Positions 32,087 through 42,999 of a stretch of DNA of 64,000 nt are shown here, piece after piece. Origin of the DNA: Rana temporaria (taxonomy: Eukaryota; Chordata; Amphibia; Anura; Ranidae). The DNA lies in contig NC_053499.1 of NCBI RefSeq assembly GCF_905171775.1, positions 92,359,512 through 92,423,511 on the forward strand. The letters are read 5' to 3'. The stretch's first letter is position 1. Every line of letters begins with the position of its first letter. A program made the translations under genes and the position numbers. The notes under the pieces were generated by a model. The model saw only the letters and a program-made list of their open reading frames with translations, ran no database searches and had not been told where the DNA came from.

Positions 32087-33849
32087 TTAAATTGGCGCGT
32101 GTTTCCCATGGTTAGAACTGTCTCTGCACAAAATGACATTCTGAAAAAAAAAAGTCATTTAAAATCACTCGCGGCTATAATAAATTGTCGGCTTCCGGCA
32201 ATTCAGAGCAAATTCATTCATAAAAAAAAAAGCATGGAGTCCCCCCAACTTCAATTACCAGGCCCTTCAGGTATGGATATTAAGGGGAACCCCGCCGTCA
32301 AATAAAAAAAAATGACGTGGGGTTCCCCCCAAATATCTATACCAGGCCCTTCAGGTCTGGTATGGATTTTAAGGGAAACTCCACCCCAAATAAAAAAAAT
32401 AATGGCGTGGAGTTCCCCCAAAAATCCACACCAGACCCCTTATCCGAGCACGCAACCTGGCCGGCTACAGGAAAAGACGAGAGAGCGCCCCCCCTCTCCT
32501 GAACCGTATCAGGCCACATGCCCTCAACATGGGGAGGATGCTTTGGGGTCCGCCCCAAGGCACCTTGTCCCCATGTTGATGGGCACAAGGGCCTCATCCC
32601 CACAACCCTCGCCGGAGTTTGTGGGGGTCTGCGGGCGGGGGGCTTATCGGAATCTGGAAGACCCCTTTAACAAAGGGGACCCCCAGATCCCGCCCCCCCC
32701 TGTGAAATGGTAATGAGGTACATTGTACCTCTACCATTTCACCAAAAAAAGTGTCAAAAATTTAAAAAAAAAGACAATAGCCTGTTTTTGACAATTCCTT
32801 TATTAATGTCTTCTTTCCGCGCTTCTTCTTCTTCTCCCTTCTTCTTTTCTGCATTCATTCCGGTTTCTTCCTCCATCTTCTTCTTTTTCCTCTGCTTCTT
32901 TCTTGGGTCTTCTCGTCCGCATCTTGCACCGGCTTCTTCCTCCATCTTCTTCTTCCTCTGCTTCTTTCTGCTTCTTTCTTGGGTCTTCTCATCCGCATCT
33001 TGCACCGGCTTCTTCCTCCATCTTCTTCTCCTTCCTTCGGTCTTCTCGTCCGCATCTTGCACCGGCTTCTTCTTCCCCGGACGACCCGCTTGCAATTGAA
33101 GTTCCCGCCGTGTGACGCTCCTGTTCTTCTGACAGTTCTTTTATTACTGAGGACGCAGCATCATCCGGTGACCCCGCCCCCCTCTGACGCCACGGGAAAG
33201 CCATAAGTCCCCGCATGGTACATGTGCATCAGAGGGGGTTGGGGTCACAGGAGCGTCACACAGCGGGAACTTTAATTGGAAGCGGATCATCCGGGGAAGA
33301 AGAAGCCGGTGCAAGATGAAGACGAGAAGACCGAAGGAAGGAGAAGAAGATGGAGGAAGAAGCCAGTGCAAGATGCGGACGAGAAGACCCAAGAAAGAAG
33401 CAGAGGAAGAAGATGGAGGAAGAAACCCGAATGAATGCAGAATATAAGAAGATGGGGGGAGAAGAAGAAGCGCGGAAAGAAAACATTAATAAAGGATTTT
33501 TTTGGGTGAAACGGTAGAGGTACAATGTACCCCATTACCATTTCACAGAGGGGGGGCAGGATCTGGGGGTCCCCTTTGTTAAAAGGGTCTTACAGATTCC
33601 AATAAGCCCCCGGCCCGCAGACCCCCACAACCACCGGCCAGGGTTGTGGGGATGAAGCCCTTGTCCCCATCAACATGGGGACAAGGTGCTTTGGGGGACC
33701 CCAAAGCATCCTCTCCATGTTAAGGGCATGTGGCCTGGTATGGTTTAGGAGGGGTGGGACTCTCTCGTCCCCCCCTCTTTTCCTGCGGCCGGTCAGGTTG
33801 CGTGCTCGATGATCAGCGTAACAAAAACCCATGCCGGTATTTTATTTAA

Positions 33850-34630
33850 CCACTTTCATACCGCGCCTATTCTGGCACTTCTCTCCTTCATGTAAAAATT
33901 ATATTTTGTTTCCGGAAAATTACTCAAGACCCCCAAACATTATATATTTTTTTAGCAGACACCCTAGGGAATAAAGTGGCGGTCATAAAATGTTTTTATT
34001 TCCAACGGTATTTGCGCAAATAATTTTTTAAATGCCTTTTTTTTGCCAAAAAATAACGGTTTCATGAATTAAAAAATAACAAAACAATAAAGTTAGCCCA
34101 ATTTTTAGGGATAATGTGAAAGACGATGTTACACCAAGTAAATAGATACCTAACATGTCACACTTTAATATTGCATACACTCATGGAATGGCTCCAAACT
34201 TCGGGACTTAAAAATCTCCATAGTCGACGCTTGAATATTTTTTACAGGTTACCAGTTTAGGGATACAGAGGAGGTCTAGTGCTAGAATTATTGCTCTCGC
34301 TCTATTGCACGCGTCAATACCTCATGTGTGGTTTGAACGGCGTTTACATATGTGGGCGGGACTTACATGCACGTTCGCTGCTGAGTGCGAGCTACTAGGG
34401 ACAGGGGCGTTTTATTTTTATTTTTTGCACTTTTTTTCTTTTTTTTTTGTTGATCACTTTTATTCCTATTACATGGAACGTAAACATCCCTTGTAATAGG
34501 AATAGTGTGTGACAGGTCTTCTTTATGGAGAGAGGCAGGGTCAATAAGACCCCACATCTGTCCTCCAGGCTGGAAAGCATGAGATCGGAAAAAAAAAACA
34601 CTGATCTCATGCTTTCAGCCGCAATCATGT
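33850..34630. mobile_element. piggyBac-like element, right end missing
   Basis: Starts CCACTTTCATACC directly after TTAA (33846-33849) and matches, in inverted orientation, the element at 41948-42999 (GGCGCCATTCCATGAGTG, AACAATTGGGCTAACTTTAC and AGACCTCCTCTG blocks). The far end is replaced by the SINE at 34637. Confidence 0.65.
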
Positions 34631-34636
34631 CCGTTC

Positions 34637-34800
34637 AGCACAGTGGTGTAGTGGATAGCACTTTCACCTAGCAGCAAAAAGGGTCGCTGGTTCGAATCCC
34701 GCTCGTGGCACCATCTGCCTGGAGTTTGCATGTTCTCCCTGTGCCTGCGTGGGTTTCCTTCCACAATCTAAAAACATGCTGTAAATCAGATCCTGTCTAA
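34637..34800 (+). mobile_element. tRNA-derived SINE fragment
   Basis: GTGGTGTAGTGGATAGCAC (34643-34661) resembles a pol III A box, and GGTTCGAATCC (34689-34699) is a perfect B box with the usual spacing. The downstream GCATGTTCTCCCTGTGCCTG and GCGTGGGTTTCC block is the conserved body of V-SINE-like families. It is too degenerate in the acceptor stem to be a tRNA gene. The 3' tail is not identifiable. Confidence 0.75.
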
Positions 34801-36640
34801 ATAAGCCCTAATATGCAGTAGTATATTTAGGTTTTGTGCTGCCCTAGGCCTGACTAAACTTCTGCACCTCCTAATAGAAAAATTACCCACCCCTTCCTGT
34901 CAAGGCCACACCCTGTTTTTTTATGACCCGCCCAGAAATGTTCATGGGGGCACACACTAGTTCTGGGGGGGGGGGGGGGCATTGTATTCCCTTAATTTGC
35001 ATAGTTTTTCTCTCACTTCCTGTTTGGCTATGGGGCAGGAAGTGAAGGGAAATCTCCGCAATTGGACAGGGATGGTACAAAATAAACTAACAGGGGCTAT
35101 AACCCTCCCTTACTCTATCCAAAATGAAAAAAAAAGTGTTGATTATAGTTCTACTTTAAGCACAAATTTATGATAATTTTATTGAGAGGACTAAGAAAAT
35201 ATAACCATGCCAATAGGCTAGGATACAGCATTGCTAATATGTATGAATGTGTGCTAGGGACCCCCACAAACACCACCCAATGTTAAATAAACAATTTCCT
35301 TAATTTGAAAATAAGTATCATACCTTCCTCAGAGACCTTTAGCAGCAGTACAAGCAACTTCCTGTAGGGGCGTGATTTCCTGTGTGCTGGCCACCGCTTT
35401 CCGAGAACCACATATGCGCATATCCAATACACGCTGGTCGCGCATCTACGTGCAGGAACCCAATTTTCAGGGAACGTGATAGTAAAGCAGATGCAGATGT
35501 CCAGGATTGGACTAACAAATGTTTCTAGTGAAAGGCAACTGGTTTTTTCTATTAAACAAGGGCTAAATGGGCCATTGACATGCATCACAGTTGATCTGAG
35601 GAATGTGTCTTTGCAAATTTAAACTAAATTAAATCCTTTCTTCTTTTTACTTGGGGCTAGAGTGCAGAGGGATTAAAAGTCTGGTAATTTTTTGGGGATG
35701 TTTGCACCCCTGATAGGGTGAAGTCACCTCCCGAATTTTGTCACTTTCTACTTCAAATTCATTCACTTCCTGTCACATAGCCAAACAGGAAGTGAGGGTA
35801 AAACCTTACTAATGTCTTTTCTTGGGGACACACAGATCAATCTAAATAGTTTCCCATTATGTAAATTGCACTCTAACATGTTGCTGTGTACACCCCAAAT
35901 TATTAGGGATCTTGGACTTTGGGGTCCATTTACTAAGGGCAAATTCACTTTGCACTACAAGTGGACAAGCAAGGTAGAAAAGAACAAAAAAAAATAAAAA
36001 AATCTTTGCTTCTACATGATTGGATGTTAAAATCATCAGTGCTTCCCCTCAGATTTTCAGCGACTATGCTTGTACTGCAGAGTGGCTTTGCCTTTACTAA
36101 ACCTAAAACTACCTAATCAATTGGGGTGTACACAGCAGTGCTGTAGTGCAATTTGCTTAATGGGGACACTAGTTAGATTGGCCTGTGTGTCCCCAAGAAA
36201 GACATTGGTTGGGTTTTAACCTCACTTCCTGTTCAGCTGTGTGACAGGAAGTGAAGCCAATTTTAAGAAAAGGGACACAAAGCCCAACCAAAAAAACAGA
36301 GAAGCAGGGGTTCTAACACTAACTTGGTTTCCCTCAATCACCCACAATTAGAATAGGATTGCCCTATGCTAGATTTAAGCACAGTGCTACAGCACTGTGG
36401 AGAGTCTTGAAGTGCTGATTTACAAATCAGCACTTCAAGACTCTCCACCAATACCCCCCCAGGCCATGTTTGCAGGTTTTCCTTCATCTTGCACATGTGC
36501 TTTAAAAGACAGTCTGGACAGCAATTCTTAAGAAAAATCCACAAAACATGTCCTTTCGGGGGTACTTGAGGACTGAGGCTGAGAACCACTGCAGTAAAAA
36601 GGAAAACATTAAATACTTACCGCTCTGTATTTTTCCCTTT
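34801..36640. other. Non-coding stretch with small hairpin repeats
   Basis: Short inverted motifs CACTTCCTGTTTGGC / CAGGAAGTG recur near 35015-35045, 35765-35795 and 36222-36255, marking members of one miniature family. It includes a (G)n run at about 34966 and the perfect palindrome at 36397-36448. No coding potential is recognised. 35283-35620 shows nothing notable. Confidence 0.5.
36397..36448. repeat. Perfect 25-bp inverted repeat with 2-nt spacer
   Basis: GTGGAGAGTCTTGAAGTGCT... and its exact complement, separated by AC. It is embedded in otherwise unremarkable sequence. Confidence 0.95.
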
Positions 36641-37577
36641 CTGGTGACTAGGGATGAGCCGAACACCCCCTGTTCGGTTCGCACCAGAACTTGCGAACGC
36701 ACCAAATGTTCGTGTGAATTTTAGAACCCCGTTAAAGTCTATGGGACTCAAACATTTGAAATCTAAAGTGCTAATTTTAAAGGCTAATATGCAAGTTATT
36801 GTCCTAAAAAGTGTTTGGGGACCTGGGTCCTGTCCCAGGGGACATGTATCAATGCAAAATAAAGTTTTAAAAACTGCATTTTTTTCGGGAGCAGTGAATT
36901 TAATAATGCTAAAAGTGAAACAATAAAAGTGAAATATTCCTTTAAATTTTGTACCTAGGGGGGGTGTAAAGTTAGCATGTGAAATATCGCATGTTTCCTG
37001 TACATAGAACTGTCCCTGCACAAAGTGTCATTTCTGAAAGGAAAAAAAGTCTTTTAAAACCGGACTTGCGGCTATAATGAATTGTCGGCTCTGGCAATTC
37101 AGAGCAAATTCATTCATAAAAATAAAATAAAATAGCGTGGGGTCCCCCCAAATTCCATTACCAGGCCCTTCAGGTCTGGAATGGATATTAAGGGGAACCC
37201 CGCCGTCAATTTAAAAAAAAAATGACGTGGAGTTCCCCCCAAATATCCATTCCTGACCCTTCAGGTCTGGTGTGGATTTTAAGGGGAACTCCACCCCAAT
37301 TTTTTTTAAAAAAATGGCATGGAGTTCCCCCAAAAATTCACACCAGACCCCTTATCCGAGCACGTTAACCTGGCCGGCCGCAGAAAAGAGGGGGGGGACA
37401 GCCAGCGGTGGTAATCTACTCGGTCCCAGCTCCCTGCTCCAACGTTGTCTGTATCCAGCGATGGTTGATCTCCGGTCCAGCGATGAGAAGATCCATCCAT
37501 CCAGAGCGCAGCCACACCAACCTCCTCTCTCCGCTGGACACAGCCCAGAGAATGACGCGCTGTAGCTTTGACATTTC

Positions 37578-37584
37578 TTATATA
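37578..37584 (-). promoter_or_regulatory. Outward TATA box, left arm of palindrome 3
   Basis: TATATAA on the minus strand, the mirror of the box at 37747-37753 and in identical local context (CCCCTATATAAGAAATGTC). Confidence 0.55.
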
Positions 37585-37746
37585 GGGGAGGCGGGGCCAC
37601 CCCTCACGTGTCCCCGTCCTCTCTTACGCACCCTCTGCTACGTCACTGGGGAAGCCCAGCAAGGGGGAAGACTGGGCTTCCCCAGTGACGTAGCAGAGGG
37701 TGCGTCAGAGGGGGCGGGGTCACGTGACAGGTGGCCCTGCCTCCCC

Positions 37747-37753
37747 TATATAA
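37747..37753 (+). promoter_or_regulatory. Outward TATA box, right arm of palindrome 3
   Basis: TATATAA, about 35 bp downstream of a GC box; AATAAA follows 192 bp later. Confidence 0.55.
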
Positions 37754-38786
37754 GAAATGTCACAGCTTCAGCCGCATCATTCGCTGGGCTGTGTCCAGCG
37801 GAGAGAGGAGGTCAGCGTGGCTGCACTCTGGATGGATGGATCTTCTCATCGCTGGACCGGAGATCAACCGTCGCTGGATACAGACAACGTTGGAGCAGGG
37901 AGCTGGGACCGAATAGATTACCACCACTGGATTTTTTTTCTATTAATAAAGGACTTTTTTCTACGGTGTGTGTGTTTTCCAACTATTTACACTTCCTTCG
38001 TGAAATGGTAGGGGTACAATGTACCCCATTACCAATTCACATGGGGGGGGCAGGATTTGGGGATCCCCTTTGTTAAAGGGGTCTTCCAGATTCTGATAAG
38101 CCCCCCGCCCGCAGACCCCCACAACCATCGGGCAAGAGTTGTGGGGATGAGGCCTGGTACGGTTCAGGAGAAGGGGGGCGCACTCTGTGCCCCCCTCTTT
38201 TCTGCGGACGGCCAAGTTAACGTGCTCGGATAAGGGGTCTGGTGTGAATATTTGGGGGGAACCCCACGTCATTTTTTTTTAAATTGACGGCAGGGTTCCC
38301 CTTAATATCTATTCCAGACCTGAAGGGCCTGGTAATGGAATTTGGTGGGACCCCCACGCTATTTATTTTTATTTTTTATTAATGAATTCTCTCTGAATCG
38401 CCAGAGCCGACAATTCATTATAGCCGCAAGTCCGGTTTTAAAAGACTTTTTTTCCTTTCAGAAATTACACTTTGTGCAGGGACAGTTCTATGTACGGGAA
38501 ACATGCGATATTTCACATGCTAACTTTACACCCCCCTAGGTACGAAATTTAAAGTAATATTTCACTTTAATTATTTCACTTTTAGCATTATTAAATTCAC
38601 TGCTCCCGGCCATTTTTAAAACTTTTTTTTGCATTGATACATGTCCCCTGGGACAGGACCCAGGTCCCCAAACACTTTTTAGGACAATAAATTGCATGAT
38701 AGCCTTTAAGATTAGCATTTTAGATTTCTCCCATAGACTTTAACAGGGTGTTCCGCGGCTTTTCGAATTTGCCGCGAACACCCCTA

Positions 38787-40117
38787 ATGCCGCGTACAGA
38801 CGGTCGTTTTTTGTGATGAAAAAAAACGACGTTTTAAAAAACGTCATTTAACCACTTCCATACAGGGCACCTACGCACCTTCCTGCCCAAGCCAATTTTC
38901 AGCTTTCAGCACTGTCGCACTTTGAATGGCAATTGCGCGGTCGTGCTACACTGTACCCAAACGAAATTGGCGTCCTTTTTTTCCCACAAATAGAGCTTTC
39001 TTTTGGTGGTATTTGATGACCTCTGCGATTTTTTTTTTTGCGCAACAACTAAAAAAAGACTGAAAATTTTGAAAAAAAATTACGTTTTTATTTTTTTCTG
39101 TTAATTTTTTTGTAAATAAGTAAGATTTCTCTTTCAATTACGGGCACTGATATGGCGGCACTGATGGGCACCGATGAGGTAGTACTGACGGGCACAGATG
39201 AGGTGGCACTGATTGGCGGTGCTGGTATGCGGCACTGATGGGCACACATAGGCGGCACTGATGGGCACACATGGGCGGCACTGATGGGCACACATGGGCG
39301 GCACTAATGGGCACTCATGGGCGGCACTGATGGGCACTCATGGGCGGCACTGATGGGCACTCATGGGCGGCACTGGGCACTCGTAGGTGGCACAGATGGG
39401 CACTCATGGGTGGCACTGATGGATAATTATGGGTGGCACAGATGGGCACTGATAGGTGGGCACTGGGCATGGATGGGCACTGTGGGGTGGCACTGATGGA
39501 CACTGTGGGGTGGCACTGATGGACACTGTGGGGCGGCACTGATTTACACATGTTGCCAATCAGTGCCCATTTGTGGGCACTGATTGGCATCTTTTTTTAT
39601 TGCTTTTTTTTTCAGACTTTTTTTTTTCAAGACTTTTTTTTTTTTTAAGACTTTTTTTTTTTTTTTTTTTGCCCGCTTCCCTGGTGGTCCAGGGTGGGCT
39701 TCCCTGGTGGTCCATGTGGCGATCCGAGGGGGGGCTGCGCTGATAAACAATCAGCGCGACCCCCCCCTGTCAGGAGAGCCTTCAAAAAAACGACAAAAAA
39801 AAATTCGAACATGCTTGAATTTTTTGTGTCGTTTTTCAAAACGTCGTTTTTTGTTTCACAGAAATTGACCATGTGTAGCAAAAAACGACGTTTAAAACAA
39901 CGTTTTTAAACCAGCGCATGCCCAGAAGCTAGTTATGAAGCGAGCTTCAATGGAAAAAAGTGGTGAACGTAACCTCGCTTTGCTAGAGCATTGTGAAAAA
40001 ACGATGGTGTGTAGGCAACGTCGTTTTTGAAAATGAAGTTTCAAAAACGTTGTTTTATTTCATGATTTAAAACGTTGTTTTTTTTCATCACAAAAAACGA
40101 CCGTCTGTACGCGGCAT
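38787..40117. mobile_element. TA-flanked miniature element (mariner-like) carrying other repeats
   Basis: ATGCCGCGTACAGACGGTCG and its complement at the two ends, with TA on both sides (38785-38786, 40118-40119). The inverted arms are rich in AAAACGACG. Inside, a piggyBac-like start (TTAA then CCACTTCC at 38852) and the minisatellite at 39143-39590 have been acquired. Confidence 0.75.
39143..39590 (-). repeat. Minisatellite based on GGCACTGATGGGCAC
   Basis: About 20 degenerate copies of a 15- to 23-bp unit (GGCACTGATGGGCACTCATG). One strand is continuously open as a Met-Pro-Ile-Ser-Ala-Ala-His-type peptide, which I regard as a by-product of the repeat. Confidence 0.9.
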
Positions 40118-40183
40118 TATTGTTTGTTGTTCGCTGAACAGGCAATGTTCGAGTCGAACTCGAAGCTCATCCCTACTGGTGAC

Positions 40184-41205
40184 TATCCATGGCAGCACAA
40201 AATCCATGCATATGCCATCATAAAGGCACCAGGAATGGAGCTTTGAGACAAAATCACACCTGTTTTGTTTTGTTAGGCCAATCAGCCTATTTCAGCTGCA
40301 GCTGTCAAAATCTGTAGTATGAAAAAGTAACAAAAAAACAAACTTCAAAATTTGAAAGGAATTTTATTGGTCAACAAAACAGGACTTTGAAAAAAGAGCA
40401 AGGAAAGCAAAAACAAACAAAAATCAAAACAAAAACAAATAAATAATATAAAAAATAAAAATAAACCTAGGTTCATTTGAGACAGTAAACATAATATAGT
40501 TTATGCTTTGGAAATTAACAGAAGATTAAAAAGGCCCACAGACATCTATTAAGAATTGAAACATTAATTAGTCACAACGTCTTGAGAAAGATTTAGCAAA
40601 ATAATGCAGCACAGACAATTGCATCAAAGTAAACACCCTAAAAACAACATACATTGACAACCGCACAAATATTTTAGGCGAAGATAGCCCCCCACCCAAA
40701 ATAAATAAATAAATAAATAAACCAGTCAAAAAACCCTTGATCAAAACATATGTTTTGCAAAGACATAAATAAAATAGACATTCGATAAGGACACACAAAT
40801 ATAATCTTTCCGGCCGGCCCCACACACAGTATTGGCTCTTTTCAGGGCAAGGTAACAACTGCTCTCTGCAAGCTTTATATAACATAGGCTTGTGTGCTAA
40901 TGAGGCAATTGAAAACACATGCACAGCTCATGAAACACACAAAACGCAAGTTCACCCAATGTAGAGACTGAACTTTAAAGTGAGTACAACTGTTAAGGAT
41001 GTCCTTAAATTACTAACCCAAAAAAAACACGCTCTATGAGCATGCTCAGAAACATCCAAGTGCTGTTCACACACAAAAAGCAACATCAAAAAATCTAAGT
41101 CCCTGGGCATGCTCAGATCACCAGAAATGCAGCTAGCAGAAAATAAGGCAAAGCCCTGTCAAAAAATGAATCACATCATCCAGCATGCTAAAAAATTAGA
41201 GATGG
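40184..41205. other. Unassigned A-rich stretch
   Basis: No element termini or coding motifs recognised. A (AAAC)n/(AAAT)n-rich zone spans 40390-40470 and another lies near 40700. This may be host single-copy sequence. Confidence 0.35.
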
Positions 41206-41943
41206 GACAAACACCCCCTGGTCCGGGTGGGCAAACAAAGAGCCTAACATGGGCAAAAGTTATACCATAAATACTATTGCAGTCTATGGGAATCGACTTG
41301 TTCATTTTGCTAGACCCCACTTGGCTGTCTTATCTTCTAGAAATTGGCCTTAAAATGGGTATGGGGGCCCAGGTCCCACCTAAAGGACATACAGTACCTG
41401 CCGCCGTTATTGTACTTTTAGCATGATCTCATCGATCTGGTTCTCGGCGACAGGGTACTGTAAATCTTGCGCTTGCTGCCGCAATAGGAAAAACACAGGA
41501 GAGAGAGCGGCCTCCATGATGGAGGGGGGCATGTGACGTATATGCATAGGCAGCACTGGGCAGAAAGGCATAGGCTTAGAGGCAGAGCTGGCTGGCTGTA
41601 GCAGAGGTGGAGCAGTACATCAGAGGCAAGCTGATGGTGGACGGTAACAATGTGACCGCAGGTACACAGACAGGTCACACTCACTGCCAGTGACACTGTG
41701 ATGATCAGGGGCGCACAGGGGATGTTTTCTTTCCTTCCTCCATTCCTCCACCGCTGCTGTGCCAGCGCCTCTAACACTGTACAGAGGGACTCTATAGTGG
41801 AGTGGCTGCCTGTTGAGTTAGTTGCTGAGAGGGAGTAGGATCACTGGTGGCCGGGCGCCCTGGGTGGTAGTGCCACCGCCTCTCTCCAGTGTGCCCTAGG
41901 CGGCTGCCTAGTGGCAGCACCGGCCCTGACTCCAAGGCAAATT
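41206..41943. other. Degenerate foldback-arm sequence and unassigned DNA
   Basis: 41206-41400 has GATGGGACAAACACCCCCTGG and AGTCTATGGGAATC words resembling the hAT-type arm. 41400-41940 is unassigned; CTAGGCGGCTGCCTAGTGGC near 41888 is a short palindrome. Confidence 0.35.
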
Positions 41944-41947
41944 TTAA

Positions 41948-42999
41948 CCACTTCCGTACCGTAGGATGTCATATGATGTCCTGGACTTCAGTGGGGGATA
42001 TCTGAATGATGGGTGCAGCTACAGGCAACATTCAGATATCCTTTTTTACAGGCGGCGATTGTTCGCACTATAAGAATGATCATAGCGGCTGTTCCGCCAC
42101 TTGATCGTTCTTACAGGTGGCGGGGGGGGCTTTCCATCTCCCACCGCCATCCGGTGCTTCTCCAGGCTCTCCCATGCCATCGGAGGCCCAGAGAACATAA
42201 ACAAAGCTGCAATCGCGGCTGAAAGCATGAGATCATTTTTTTTATTTTTTTTTCGGTGTCATGCTTTCCAGCCTGGAGGACAGATGTGGGGTCTTATTGA
42301 CCCCGCCTCTCTCCACAAAGAGTACCTGTCACACACTATTCCTATTACAAGTGATGTTTAGGTTCCTTGTAATACGAATAAAAGTGATAAAAAAAGAAAA
42401 AAAAAAGTGCAAAAAATAAAAAAAAATAAAGGAAAAACAAAAAAATAAATATTAAAACGCCCCTGTCCCTCAGAAGTGAACGCGCATGTAAGTCCCGCCC
42501 ACATATGTAAACGCCGTTCAAACCACACATGTGAGTTTATGACGCGTGCGTTAGAGCGAGAGCAATAATTTTAGCACTAGACCTCCTCTGTAACTCGTAA
42601 CTGGTAACCTGTAAAAAAAATTCAAGCGTCGCCTATGGAGATTTTTAAATCCCGAAGTTTGGCGCCATTCCATGAGTGTGTGCAATATTAAAGCGTGACA
42701 AGTAAGGTATCTATTTACTCGGTGTAAAATCTACTTTCACATTATCCCAAACAATTGGGCTAACTTTACTGTTTTGTTATGTTTTAATTCATGAAACCTT
42801 TTTTTTGGCCAAAAAAAAGGTGTTTTAAGAAATATTGCGCAAATACCATTGGAGATAAAACGTTGCAATGACCGCCACCTTATTCCCTAGGGTGTCTTCT
42901 AAAAAAATAAAATAGTAATGTTTGGGGTTCTGAGTAATTTTCTAGTAAAAAAATATAATGATTTTTAGAAGTTCCAGATTAGGCGTGGTATGGAAGTGG
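41948..42999. mobile_element. piggyBac-like non-autonomous element, 1052 bp
   Basis: CCACTTCCGTACC ... GGTATGGAAGTGG between TTAA (41944-41947) and TTAA (43000-43003). Terminal inverted repeats of at least 13 bp. A short hairpin family (AATGATCATAGCGGC / TTGATCGTTCTTA) lies near 42075. No transposase. Confidence 0.8.

Larger units (their letters stand above)
29605..33849. mobile_element. Foldback hAT-type element with giant palindrome 2
   Basis: The left arm (29605-29866: AGTCTATGGG, CCTAAAAAGTGTTTGGGGACCT, CCAGGGGACATG) belongs to the same family as 36735-36960. It is interrupted by piggyBac-like elements (29871-32086) and resumes at 32091. The palindrome core spans 32220-33845 with its centre near 33187. 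An inverted AATAAA lies at 32809-32814 and a direct one at 33488-33493. The central promoter is degenerate: TAATAAAAG on the minus strand near 33140, with the right copy deleted. The inner arms carry imperfect repeats of about 66 bp (GCCGGTGCAAGATGCGGACG) with strong purine/pyrimidine asymmetry. Confidence 0.75.
36710..38770. repeat. Giant palindrome 3 (centre near 37.67 kb) with divergent TATA boxes
   Basis: Arms of about 1 kb are inverted copies: AGTCTATGGG, GTGTTTGGGGACCTGGGTCC, AATTGTCGGCT, CCGGTCCAGCGATGAG and GCTACGTCACTGGGG, each matched on the other side. Outward TATATAA boxes lie at 37578-37584 (minus) and 37747-37753 (plus), 168 bp apart, with a GGGGCGGGGTCACG GC box beside the right one. 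AATAAA follows the right arm at 37945-37950. Confidence 0.9.
36649..40175. mobile_element. Foldback hAT-type element, 3527 bp, with 8-bp target duplication
   Basis: Termini TAGGGATGAGC and GCTCATCCCTA are flanked by CTGGTGAC on both sides (36641-36648, 40176-40183). An 8-bp duplication with such ends indicates the hAT superfamily. It encodes no transposase. Inside are giant palindrome 3 (36710-38770) and a TA-flanked miniature element (38787-40117). Since it keeps both ends, it is the type example for the palindrome family in this window. Confidence 0.85.

Noticed and set aside
32754..33216. Lys/Glu/Arg-rich and Ser/Phe-rich frames in palindrome arms as proteins
   Set aside because: Purine- or pyrimidine-rich minisatellites are open in all frames. 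Nothing distinguishes one frame except the first-ATG argument at 49874.
34643..34715. tRNA gene suggested by a perfect B box
   Set aside because: The acceptor and anticodon stems do not pair and the downstream sequence is SINE body, so I treat it as a tRNA-derived SINE.
40568..40924. 118-codon minus-strand frame as a gene
   Set aside because: Low-complexity, with an AAAT-repeat-derived segment (LFIYLFILGG) and no recognisable domain or splice context.
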